DNA of 48,262 bases from Basidiobolus ranarum (Eukaryota > Basidiobolomycota > Basidiobolomycetes > Basidiobolales): assembly GCA_040143965.1 (NCBI GenBank), contig JASJQH010000020.1:1-48262 (forward strand), given 5' to 3'. A program made the translations under genes and the position numbers. Of this stretch, positions 1 through 10,826 are shown piece by piece. The notes under the pieces were generated by a model. That model saw only the letters and a list, made by a program, of their open reading frames with translations. It was not told the DNA's origin and made no database searches. Position 1 is the stretch's first letter; each line of letters begins with the position of its first letter.

Positions 1-1355
1 TTTCGGAGCAAGGATTTGTCCATAGTATTTCTCGCTTGGGCAAACAGTTCCTCTCACTTTCACCATTCTTTGAGGTGTTTGTGACACAAATCTACGCCAA
101 CAGTATTGTTTCTAACCTAAGCTTTGGTGGTGCTAGATATATTGGTACAGGACGTGGTTTTGCCACCACTCGTATCCCATTCTCCATTCTGTATGCTCGA
201 TTTGCTAACTCAAGTATCTACTTCGGGATGCGACTTGTATTGTTGCTATTGTTCTTATCTCTCTCTATTTGGATGCCACACTACATTTACTTCTGGTTTA
301 CAGTTGTGGCTTTGACAATAGCACCATTCTTCTTTAATCCACATCAATTCGGATTTTCTGACTTTATATTGGATTACCGCGAGTACCTTCGCTGGCTTAC
401 TTCTGGCAACTCATCGTCTGACAATAGTTCTTGGATTGCTCATTGCCGTTTAGCCAGAACACGAATCACTGGATACAAACGGAAGAAGCTTGGTGACTCA
501 AGACGTAGACTTGGCGGTGGAGTTCCAAGAGCCCGATTCACTGCCATCTTCATCATGGAATTATTACTTCCCGTTTTGTTGGCTATATTTGTTGTTATTG
601 TTTTTTCCTTTGTTTCGGTCACTCCGAAAAAATCTACTTATGCATTCGCAAGAATTGGTGTGATTGCAGGAGCACCGCTTGCTTTGAATGCCGCCGTATT
701 AATTGGTCTCTTCGTTGTATCGCTAATTCTGGGGCCAATATTTAGCAGCTGTTTCCCCAGTTTTGGATCATTTATTGCTGCCATTGCACATACTTTATCT
801 GTGCTTATCTTCATGGCTGATTTCGTGTTTGCCTGGTGGATTGAAAGATGGGTCCTGCCTAATGCTATTTTGGCAATGATTGCTACCTGCTTTGTTCATC
901 GAGCCATCTTCCGAGTACTGATGTCCATATTCTTGACTCGAGAATTTGGCCAAGATGAAACCAATTTAGCCTGGTGGAGCGGTAAATGGTCTGGTCGTGG
1001 ACTCGGCTGGATGGCATTCTCTCAACCCCTTCGTGAGTTTATTTGCAAGCTTATTGAGTTGACTTTCTTTGCCACAGATTTCCTTATCGGTCACGTTATT
1101 CTCTTCGTTCTCTTTTTGCTGTGCTTGATACCAGGGATTGACAAACTACATTCTATGATGCTCTTTTGGCTACGCCCAAGTAGACAAATTCGGTCACCCA
1201 TTTATTCGCTAAAGCAGCGCAAGCAGAGACGCTTTAGAATACTCTTCTACACATTGATGTTTGTGATCGTTTTCGTGTTTTTCCTAGCAGTGTTTATTGG
1301 TCCCTTCTTCTACCAGGAATACGTCACTGTTAACCGGAATACCATACCGTTCTAA
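1..1355 (+). CDS. FKS1: 1,3-beta-glucan synthase FKS, C-terminal part (5' end lies outside the window)
   Basis: The reading frame is open from base 3 to a TAA at 1353-1355 and gives the last 450 residues of an FKS-type glucan synthase (GT48), the plasma-membrane enzyme that makes cell-wall 1,3-beta-glucan from UDP-glucose. It aligns without gaps to residues 1382-1831 of the complete gene at 3465-9098, starting at SEQGF and sharing long identical stretches such as [16 protein letters not shown]. This part is the C-terminal membrane block with repeated hydrophobic helices and a basic loop ([20 protein letters not shown]). No intron is seen, as in the matching part of the other copy. Differences cluster in membrane helices and the last 40 residues. 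The gene runs off the left edge, so intactness of its catalytic part cannot be judged. It is oriented tail to tail with the second copy. Confidence 0.95.
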   Translation, partial: SEQGFVHSISRLGKQFLSLSPFFEVFVTQIYANSIVSNLSFGGARYIGTGRGFATTRIPFSILYARFANSSIYFGMRLVLLLLFLSLSIWMPHYIYFWFTVVALTIAPFFFNPHQFGFSDFILDYREYLRWLTSGNSSSDNSSWIAHCRLARTRITGYKRKKLGDSRRRLGGGVPRARFTAIFIMELLLPVLLAIFVVIVFSFVSVTPKKSTYAFARIGVIAGAPLALNAAVLIGLFVVSLILGPIFSSCFPSFGSFIAAIAHTLSVLIFMADFVFAWWIERWVLPNAILAMIATCFVHRAIFRVLMSIFLTREFGQDETNLAWWSGKWSGRGLGWMAFSQPLREFICKLIELTFFATDFLIGHVILFVLFLLCLIPGIDKLHSMMLFWLRPSRQIRSPIYSLKQRKQRRFRILFYTLMFVIVFVFFLAVFIGPFFYQEYVTVNRNTIPF

Positions 1356-1889
1356 TATCATTGTCTCTCCCCTTTTTTTACTTGTAATTACCTTTGCATT
1401 TTCTTTAATATTTGCTACTTCTGGTTTACTGAAACAATCTAACATGTCCGAAAATATCTTCACTTTTGCAATTCTCACTTCTTCAAACTGTTATTTCTCT
1501 TTTTGATAGAACCATGTGTCAACCATGGAATTGGTTTATTCCATCTTCAGTTGTCTTTGGAATGTATACTGCTCTCCAGCTTCTCTATCATTTATTAAAC
1601 ATGCGGTCATGTATTAATAAATCCTCCTACTATATGAACTTACTCCTTTGCTGTGAATGTACTAACGTAAAATTCAATCGTCTATTCACAAGAATTTATT
1701 AAGGAATGCCATTTGTAAAGTAGAATATTGGGTAATTTGTAGCATGAAAGTGAGATAGGGAGAGAAAAGACCTCAATGGAAATACTGCTATCTACATGGA
1801 TGTTAAGCGATATGCCGCTACTTTACATAGAAGTTGTAAAGGTAGACAATTCAAAAGTACTAAAATTTGAATACAACCAAAACTATACA
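1356..1889. other. Intergenic, between two convergent 3' ends
   Basis: This AT-rich 534-base stretch lies between the stop of the partial FKS gene (+) and the stop of the Myb-like gene (-). I see no conserved coding frame and no repeat; it should hold both 3' UTRs and polyadenylation sites. Confidence 0.6.
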
Positions 1890-2859
1890 TCATTGGGGTT
1901 TAGAAAGTTGAGCCAAATGAGGAGCACCAGCCAAATGAGCCAATATAGCAATAAGTTGACCTTGTCTTTCTTCCATACGATTCCACCTTTCAGTAAGATC
2001 ATTAAATTGAACTTCCATACCTCTTCTGTTATCTTCAATCATTTTATATTGAAGTTGTTGAGATTCTCGTTGAAGTTTTTCAATAGATCTTAAAGACTCT
2101 ACAACATCTTGTTGAAAAGCATTTTGATATCGATAATGGTGATTTTCTTCCTCGAGTTCTTCGTCTTCTTTGCCCTCTTCCGAAGATTGTCGACCGTTAC
2201 AAGAAGTGTTGACAAAAGAATGAACATCTGACATCATGATGTTAGGAACTGCTGTTCCTACGAGGCTATCATGTTTGTGAGATGGAGTTGCAGTGAGTGT
2301 AGGTTGTTGACTCATAAAGATACTCATAGAATCAGCACCGGTATTTTGACCCAATATTGTAGGTGGTTGAATAGTAGTTCTTTCTTCGATCGCTTGTTCC
2401 ATTTCTTTTTCAAAAGGGAAAAATTGACCACCTCCACCTTGAGCTTTGTAACGAATAAATCTCTATAAGAAAACCCAGTCAGTAATGAATAACCATAAAG
2501 AAGAAGAAAAAAAATAGGTTTCCAACGAATATTTCCCAGAAGTAACTGGTGCGATAAAAAAAGGGGTTACGAAATAAACTTACTTTATATCTTTTTAATA
2601 AAGTTTTCCATCGGTCTTCACATTGACGTGCAGTTCTATTATATCCTTTTTGTCTTAAAATTTCCGCTACTTTAGAATATTTTCCTTTGATATTTTCACT
2701 TGTAAAAGAACGCCAACTATGAATTAAAGTTAGTGTTTCTTCACGTGTCCATAAATCCCTACTAGGTCCTCCCTGAGAATCCCCAACTGAGAGTGAGTTA
2801 TTACCGGGAGGGGCAGTTATGGTCGGTATAGAAAGAGACCCAAGGCTATCTGAACTCAT
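1890..2859 (-). CDS. Myb/SANT-like (trihelix) DNA-binding protein
   Basis: Two exons on the minus strand, 2859-2584 and 2462-1890, join in phase 0 over a 121-base intron (donor GTAAGT, acceptor TTATAG) and give about 282 residues. Residues about 34-105 form a trihelix/Myb-SANT-like domain (Myb_DNA-bind_4 type) with the spaced tryptophans of RDLWTREETLTLIHSWR and the third-helix segment NRTARQCEDRWKTLLKRYK. The splice joins KRYK to RFIRYK, which continues the domain naturally. The C-terminal third (about 205-282) is rich in E, Q and R and is predicted to be a coiled coil, so the protein is probably an oligomeric sequence-specific DNA binder. Target genes are unknown. A 5' exon upstream (ATG at 3091, coding-like to about 2920) could join through a weak donor; I kept the ATG at 2859. 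The gene sits between the two FKS copies. Confidence 0.75.
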
Positions 2860-3464
2860 GAATAATACGCGTAAGTACTGGGTTAATAGTGACTTGGGGA
2901 AAAGTTGGTTGGAGCAAACTTGGGTGATGGTCAGCCCTGCCTCGAGACTCTTGTGCCTCTTCTAGCCTGTCATCATCGAGTAATATTCTAGTAAATTGAA
3001 ATGGGTGATTTGATTTGTTAATGGGGGATGCGATATCTACCCCTTTGGATCCAATAATAGTATTAATTGACCCTTCTGACTCATGATTCAATTTGGTGTC
3101 GTTTCTTGTTATTAATTATTAAAATCAAGATCGTTAATCCAGTGAGTGATTGTCCCTTCCAATAGTCACAAGAGTGAGGGTGAGAGTAAAGGGTGAAGGC
3201 GAAGAGGTAGAACGAGAATACGAAACAAAATCTTCGCCACATAGCTGGGTGTTAATTGAATTAATGTTAATTGTAATGGATTTATTTCAAGTTAACCATG
3301 GGGAATGATAAAGGAAATGATGAAGAATGATGGGGATTGATTCGGATATCGTTCAAAATAAGCCTAAACCAAATCCGAACCTAAAGGGATTAAATGTACA
3401 AAATGATTCGATAACACCAAAGTTACTAATAGATTAAGAAATTCAACGAAATTTTGTCACCATA
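2860..3464. other. Intergenic, upstream of Myb-like gene and downstream of FKS1
   Basis: This 605-base stretch contains a minus-strand ATG reading frame of 81 codons (3091-2846) that overlaps the Myb-like start in another frame. It could be an upstream ORF or an unrecognised first exon. The rest (about 3092-3464) shows nothing beyond AT-rich sequence and the FKS 3' UTR. Confidence 0.45.
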
Positions 3465-6400
3465 TTAAAAGGGTAAATGATAGGGCTTATAGGGAAAGGA
3501 ACTTGAATAAAAGAAGGGTGCAATGTAAACACCAAAGAAAAACCCAGCCGTAATGAAGAAAATGATGGTATACATGATGACACCAATGGTGCGCTCGCGT
3601 CTTTGCTTTAGGGAGTAGATGGGGGGTCTTATTTGTCGACTTGGGCGCAGCCAGAAGAGCATCATAGAATGGAGTTTATCCATGCCGGGAATCACACAGA
3701 AGGGGAACAGAAGAAACAGAATGCAATGGCCAATGATGAAATCCGTAGCAAAGAACGTCATTTCAATGATTTTGCACACAAATTCACGGAGTGGTTGGGA
3801 GAACGCCATCCATCCGAAACCACGACCGAACCATCTGCCTGACCACCATGCAATGTTGGTTTCATCTTGACCAAATTCTCTAGTCAAGAAGGCGGCCATG
3901 AGAATCCGGAAAATCGCACGATGAATGAAACAAGTGGTAATCATAGCCAAGATTGTGCTAGATAGTTCCCAATCCTCTACCCACCAAGCGAATACGAAGT
4001 CTGCACTGAAAATAAAGACGGCTAAGCTATGTCCAATTGCTGCCATAATACTTCCAAAGTGGCCATAGAAAGTGCCTACAATAGGTCCAACAAATATTGA
4101 GATTAAGAATAATGCAATTAACATGCCGGCATTTAAGGCAAGCGGAGCTAAAGCAATGACAACAATACGAACAAAAGCACGTGTCGGCCCCTTATTAGTG
4201 GTGGAGATAAAGGTAAATGCTATAGCGAGCAGAGTAGCCAAGACAACAGGCAGCAGTAGTTCAATCATGAAAATAGCCGAAAAGTGAGCACGAGGAACCC
4301 CACCGCCAAGTCTACGTCTTGAGTCACCAAGCTTCTTCCGTTTGTATCCAGTGATTCGTGTTCTGGCTAAACGGCAATGAGCAATCCAAGAGTTATTGTC
4401 AGATGTTGAGTTGCCTGAAGAAAGCCAGCGGAGGAACTCACGATAATCCAATATAAAGTCAGAAAATCCGAATTGATGTGGATTAAAGAAGAATGGCGAG
4501 ATTGTCAGAGCGATAACGGAATACCAAAAGTAAATGTAATGAGGCATCCACATAGACAAGGACAAGAAAAGTAAGAGCAGGAATATACGCATTCCGAAGT
4601 AGATACTAGAATTAGCAAATCGGGAATACAGAATGGAAAATGGGATACGAGTGGTGGCAAAACCACGTCCTGTACCAATATATCTAGCACCACCAAAGCT
4701 TAAGTTAGAGATAATACTGTTGGCGTAGGTTTGTGTCACAAATACTTCAAAGAATAGTGAGAGTGAGAAGAACTGTTTGCCCAAACGAGAGATACTGCGC
4801 CAGAATCCTTGCTCCGAAAGAACTTGCAAGAAAAGTGGAACAAAAGAAACGAGGAACATCATCACGATGGCGATGACAGTTCTCTGAATCCAATGAATAA
4901 CCGGTGAATAGTTGTAACAGCCAGCGGGGGTTAGAGTACCATCGAAATTAGAATAATCACAGGTAGTCAAGAGTTGAGCTAGGACTGATATAAACGTTAA
5001 AGTAAGAGGGAAGAGTTGGACAGTTGACATGACCATGATATTGTTAACATGGAAGCCAGGATGAGCGTAGTAGAAGGTCAAGAAGCGATCTAAAGGAAGT
5101 TGTGTTCCAATGTAGTACTGTTCACGAGAGAGCATTTGCTCACCCATACCAGTACCAATCTTCGTGACAAAGTTCAACACACTACAGAATCCAAGATCAC
5201 GGCCCTTGCCACATTGGAAATACTCGGTGTGCTTGATTCTTCCTCCTCGCTCGAACGCATTCATACCAGCATAAATATCCTCGTTCAAGTGTAGTCCCTT
5301 CTGGGCCTTACTCACACCTCCTCGTGTTGTCATGAAGATGGAGTTCAAGAAATCCGGATGACCATAATGAAGCTTTCCTCCAACCTTGGCCATAATACGC
5401 CCGGTGAGCGTACCCCAGATTTGTTCTTTCGCTGCTGCCACATCTCCAAGTACACCGATATTCTCCGAGAAGATATACTCACGAGCACCAACGATGGCGA
5501 CTGGTGGCTTTGTTGGACCGGTTTGTGGAGCATAGGGGTCAAGGTTAGTTCCGTCAAACTGCTCAAACTCCCCAAGAACATTTCGGATCTTCAGGGCTTC
5601 CTCGAGATAGTTGTCTTGATTGGCATCGATGAGTTGAAGATATTCGCCTCTAGTGAAGATGATTGAGTGATTTTGATTGTCGGATTTGCCATCACCTAGA
5701 ATAGGATTGCCAGGGAGTAAAATGCGATATTTAGGCTTTCGTCGACCATTAACTCCTAATTCACAATAACCGTCAATAAGACAACTATAGAACTGTAGGT
5801 CACCTCCTTGAACACGTGGTGGAGCTTCTTCCAAATAAGCGATTTGAAGATCCGGATAAGAGTTGAGTAAAAACTCGACATTTTCCATCTCTCCCTTGGA
5901 GAAGTTGGCATATCGTTGCATGGATACTACAAATCTGAACTTACGACGAGCCATTTGATCGACATCATTGTCTAAACTCTCAGTTAAACCACCATGTTGT
6001 TGCATAATTTCAGGATTTTCGACTCGGTACATCAGCTTAATTGCTTTGGAATAATTCATAAATCCAGATATAGTACGATACAGAGTTTGTGAACGAAGAG
6101 AAGCCCAGATTCTAGTTCTCAAAGTGAATTCTGGTGATGCAGATTTGAATCCAATGCAGTAAAATGGAAGATCATCAGTTTTAAGGTCAGAATCAAGCTT
6201 TGGATTCTCTTGGAAAAATGCATCACTTTCTGGAGGAAATAATAAACTCTCCTCGGCCAACACTTTGGTGTCTTTAACAAAATTGTCCCATTCATTAGAA
6301 TGAAGCTTCTTCAAGTACTCCAACAGAGTAACATGCGTATATTGATCGTCTTCTCTAATAATCTCACGAAGAGATAGTATAATTTTCTCAGCGTAATGTG

Positions 6401-9098
6401 GGGTGAATACGGTGAATGTTGGCATTTGTGAAATTGTCATAGGGTTGGGTGTCGGTATTGCCATACTTTGCGCAAAGAAAGATATTCGGCGCGCAGCCTC
6501 TCCCTGAGGGAATGGCTGAGCTTTGCCAGTCTTCACGTTTGGTGATAAAATGTCGGGAGTTTTTAATATTGGAGTACCATCATCCATGCTGGGAATCTAG
6601 AAGTTCAAATTGTACTTAGAATATATAGTCGAAAAAATATTAATTGAATGGGAGTTACCTGCTGATAGAGTAGAGGCTGAAGATACTCGATTGAGAGTAA
6701 GTGATCTCTGTACATAGAAATGACAATTGCATTCCATATCTGAGAGCATAGAATTTGTGGCTTGTACCTGACCTCCATAGAATGGGTGGCAAGTATTTTG
6801 GAATAGATTTGCTTTGGAAGACCTGCAAATATGCTCTTCCAGTTGGACCAGAAAGAATGGCCCAAATGAAAGGAGTGTATAACACTAAATACTGTACTCC
6901 AGACTAGATAAAGTAAAACATTACATCAGTAATTGTGACTTCAAAGGCATAAACTTGAATGTAAATATTCAACACTCACCAGTATACCACAAGTATGTAT
7001 CCAAAAAGAAGAGTGTAAGGTCCAACACAACCATCAGCGCAATTGTGATGTAAACAACCAAATAACAAGTGAAAGCAGAGGATGATACAATATTGCATTG
7101 ATTAGCCTGTGCATCATATGTGGACCTCAAAGAATCACGGAATGATAGAGCCAAGAAGAAATAACTTTCCACGAATTTGCATACGAAAATACAAGCCCAA
7201 AGTGCGAAAGAGACAAATCGATCTCGTGATACCATTTTTGGGAAATTGCCAGTGAAAGTACGATTGCTAAGGTTCTTGGAAGTTCCTGTCTTGTTGTCGC
7301 TTAGCAGTCTAAACAATTTTCCGCTGGGAACGATGGCGAAAACAAGTGTCGTAAGGATAGAAATAGCAATATGAACACTTCCCACAATCAACGCAGTACT
7401 AGAGTCACGGTCAATCGGTATAATATACAAAGCAGGCGCAATGTTGATTAGAGCTACTATCAGCAAATATACTAGTCGTTTCATAAGGATACTCGAGACA
7501 ACCCAGGTTAAAGGTAAAAAGGAACATTCACACAATGTACCAAACATCATTATCAACGAAGCAAGTGCACCGCCTAAACCAAGCACCGTTAACCTCACCG
7601 GTAGCGGAGTGCTCATCTCGCTATCAAGGGTATATAGATAAGGAGCATGAGTCAGTGTATAGTAATAGAAGGAAACAATATGAATCACCCAAATTCTTGA
7701 GAAATTGGTGGTGATATGAAGCCAAGAACGACGCTCCTTAAAGGTTTTGCGGAATACCTTAGCCCATTTAACATCTCTGAGCTTATGATATCTTTGGGAA
7801 GGATGATAATCCATGAGTCGGGTTTTCATGTCAGTCATGATGATACGTTCAATACCCTGAGGAGACCAGAATAACTCATTTACATCGTCATAACCAATCA
7901 CTTCGTGATGATCCTTCTCCTTTTGAACGTAAGTCCCATCAATAATCTCATACGACTGATCGCGAATAAAATCGTACAGTGGTTTAATAACAGTATCCAG
8001 ATACTCATCCTCACGAGCAATATATCTGTTATTTTGACACTCTGGACTAGTATAATAGTCCCAAGCAAGTTTAAATATAAAGCAGAGAGCCTCAGGTGTA
8101 AATCTAGCAACACACGCTTCGCCCCAAATCATAAGATACAGAGCAACTTGACGAACTCGATCGTAAGGGGACATCTCGTACATTCGCTTTCTCCAGAGCT
8201 CTTGTGCTGCCCCTATGGACTCCTGGGCCTCGATATCTTGACTAAAGGAAGCTTCATTCCCTCCCCTAGACAAAACAGGGAAATCTGGTTCATCTTTATC
8301 AAGATGAGCGCAGAAGAACCACTTTCTGTAGTTTGCGTGCTCCCCACCGATATAGTCAGCATGGAGGGTGACAAGTGCTTGTTCGGGAGTCATTCTGGAC
8401 GCTCTTGAATCTAGCATTGTCATAAAAGATTCGAGCATATTTCGCATATTATCTCTTTGAAAGCCAAATACTCTTTGCAGGTCTTGAAATATATCGTCTA
8501 TATCTCTTTTTCGGATAGGAAGATCTCTACTACTATCCCACGCAGGCCATGGGTTATCATGAAGCGATTTTGAATCCGAAAAGGGGTTCCCGGGTCTTTC
8601 AAGAGCTGTTCGTGATTCACAACGTGAAGAAGAACGGCTATTACTGTTTTTATTCTCAAGAATAGCAACAAGAGAATCCGTTGATGTAGCATATTTGGCA
8701 TATCTACTATCATCAAATCGTTCTAATAGCATGGAAGAAAGTAAGTCCATTTCAACTGACGCAGAAGACTTTGAATACGGATTTCCAGCACGAAAATTCT
8801 CGCTGTAGGTAGAATCACTTTCCGAGTCTACATTGTATGCAGTCTTTCCTTTTCTTAAGTCTACTTTATCGAGAAAAGGGTCGGAATGACTCGAACTAGT
8901 TGAGTCAGTAGGGTATTTGGTTGCGCTACTCTCGATGTAGTTCTGTGGTATTAAATTTTGTGGGTAAGATCGATGTTCAGGAAAGTTGAGTTGACTATCA
9001 TTTCCAAGGTTCGACAACTCTAAAGTATTATTACTGTGCTTTTGTAGGGGTTCATTTTTCTTCAAAGAATCGTCAATTGGTCGACCTGAGTTGGCCAT
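3465..9098 (-). CDS. FKS1: 1,3-beta-glucan synthase catalytic subunit, complete
   Basis: Three minus-strand exons (9098-6980, 6903-6659, 6596-3465) join in phase to give 1831 residues, a typical FKS length. FKS is the membrane-embedded GT48 enzyme that polymerises UDP-glucose into cell-wall 1,3-beta-glucan under Rho1 control. Order: hydrophilic Ser-rich N-terminus (about 1-200), the FKS dom1-like region, a first membrane block (about 480-710), a large cytosolic catalytic region (about 720-1290) with [30 protein letters not shown] and [19 protein letters not shown], and a second membrane block to the C-terminus. The exon 2 product [20 protein letters not shown] matches the family, which confirms the splices. 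Echinocandin hot spot 1 reads FLALSFRDS (residues 648-656) and hot spot 2 reads HWIQRTVI (1356-1363). The start is the first ATG ([10 protein letters not shown]). The 3' end faces the partial paralogue. Confidence 0.96.
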
Positions 9099-10826
9099 GA
9101 CAACTGTATGTTTTTAAAGCGGAAAGGTATATTACTACAAGCTCTACTAATTATTTACTGAGAGTAAGCAAGTACAAACTCCGATAAAAAAAGAACAACG
9201 AATGAGTGAAGGATTAAGAGAAGAAAACGCAGACTTCGAAATAAGCTTTTAAGTAACTTGACCTAATATCCAATTAAGATTGTAATATTCCAATTATATA
9301 GAAATCAGCCAATGCATTAAAAAGAGCCTTAAAGCCGTGACCGATTCAAAGATCAGATTTATTAAAGATCAATATTTCTATTATCTGCCTGCTATTCTAA
9401 TTGATCTCAATATAATTACTCTGATGAATTACCTAATATGGAATAACTATGTGAGGTCATATCCACCAATTAACTTGGAGCTCATATCGCTGGTCAGCCT
9501 ATTAAATGGCCCGATTGAAGTTAGCAGATTACTTCTTTTATCGAACTAGTATCTAGATAGCAACTATTCATTGTCTTGTTGTTCCACCATAGAGACGGTG
9601 GGTGACGAAAGACCAGTTTTCCAGTCCTGGACTCCATATCTGAGTTTAGTTCCTTCTTGTATAAAGGATTCGTGAGACGATCCTAAAATAGATTAGCTTT
9701 GCCATTGGCTAGATTAAGGTTACACCTCCATACAGGGATCTACATCATTATTGGCTACTTTTAAGCTCATACACGGCTAGCATTACCTTTTGGAATACTA
9801 AACAGATGATACAATTCCAGATCTAGTTCTTGAATAGCCATGAACCTGACTTCACTTATGTTGGTGATTCAGCACAGTTTGTTTAGCAATAATATAAGTG
9901 ACGGTAGGTTGGATTAACTGTGCTTAACAAATATGTATGAATGGAAGATCGGTTGATATTAATTATTGTATTTCTTAGAATGGCTGCATCGATCGAACTT
10001 GTAATTAATAACGTTTAATCCGTAATTCATTGACTAGTTCATTGGCCAGTGTTTTCTACCACAAAACAATATTGACTCTGTGAGGGAGGTTGTTAAATTA
10101 TATATATATGGTTCAAGGTTGGTGTGTCTTTTTGCTTGCCATAACATACAGCGTCTTGATCACACCGGTAGTACAAATTTAATTGTTCACATAGTTTACT
10201 GTAAGTTCTCGAGTTCTTGGGCCTGGTGAAGCTCCGCCATATACGAACTTTGGACGTCATTGTTTCCTTCATTTCTTAATGTAACCTATTTGAACTGCAT
10301 TTTCCATCGAATCCCACCGCATGTGATGATCATGTTTGGTGGAAGAATTAAAGGGTTTATTAAATGGAAGAATTCGTAAGATCAGAGGAGCATAAATCCA
10401 AGTTATTCAAAAGGCAAGTGGGATCACGTCGTCAGTTAGTAATACGCCTATCTATATTTGTAAGTGCTCCTACACCTATATTTATAGCGATTTAAAACTG
10501 GAAAACCGGAGTTATATTTTAAACATTTCTTGCTTTATCTTGAGGTTACACTAACTCTGATATTCAGTTGAGAATACTAACCAGAAACTATACAAATCTT
10601 GAAATGATGGAACACACTTTCTATATCTTTATTATCGATTTACATGATGCCTTTTACCAGTAAGTGTCTAAATGACTTAGGGTTAGCTTTATATTCACCA
10701 TCATCTATCGAATCCAGGTATACAGTAGTAGAGTGTAGTAGTAGAGTGAATGTTAAATATAATTCTAGAATAAATACACTATTAAAAGTACTCAGAAGAA
10801 GTGACTATTTTAGGTAAACTGACTGT
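9099..10826. other. Long intergenic region upstream of FKS1
   Basis: About 1.7 kb lies between the FKS1 start and the 3' end of the DEAH helicase, so it should hold the FKS1 promoter. I see no ATG-started conserved frame. Minor features only: a duplicated GTAGTAGAGT motif near 10730-10750 and a small hairpin near 9610-9630. No tRNA or transposon signature was recognised. Confidence 0.5.

Noticed and set aside
9337-9549. Plus-strand 70-codon frame in the FKS1 upstream region
   Set aside because: It begins with GTG rather than ATG, has no recognisable domain, and is rich in Ile/Leu/Asn as expected from AT-rich noncoding DNA.
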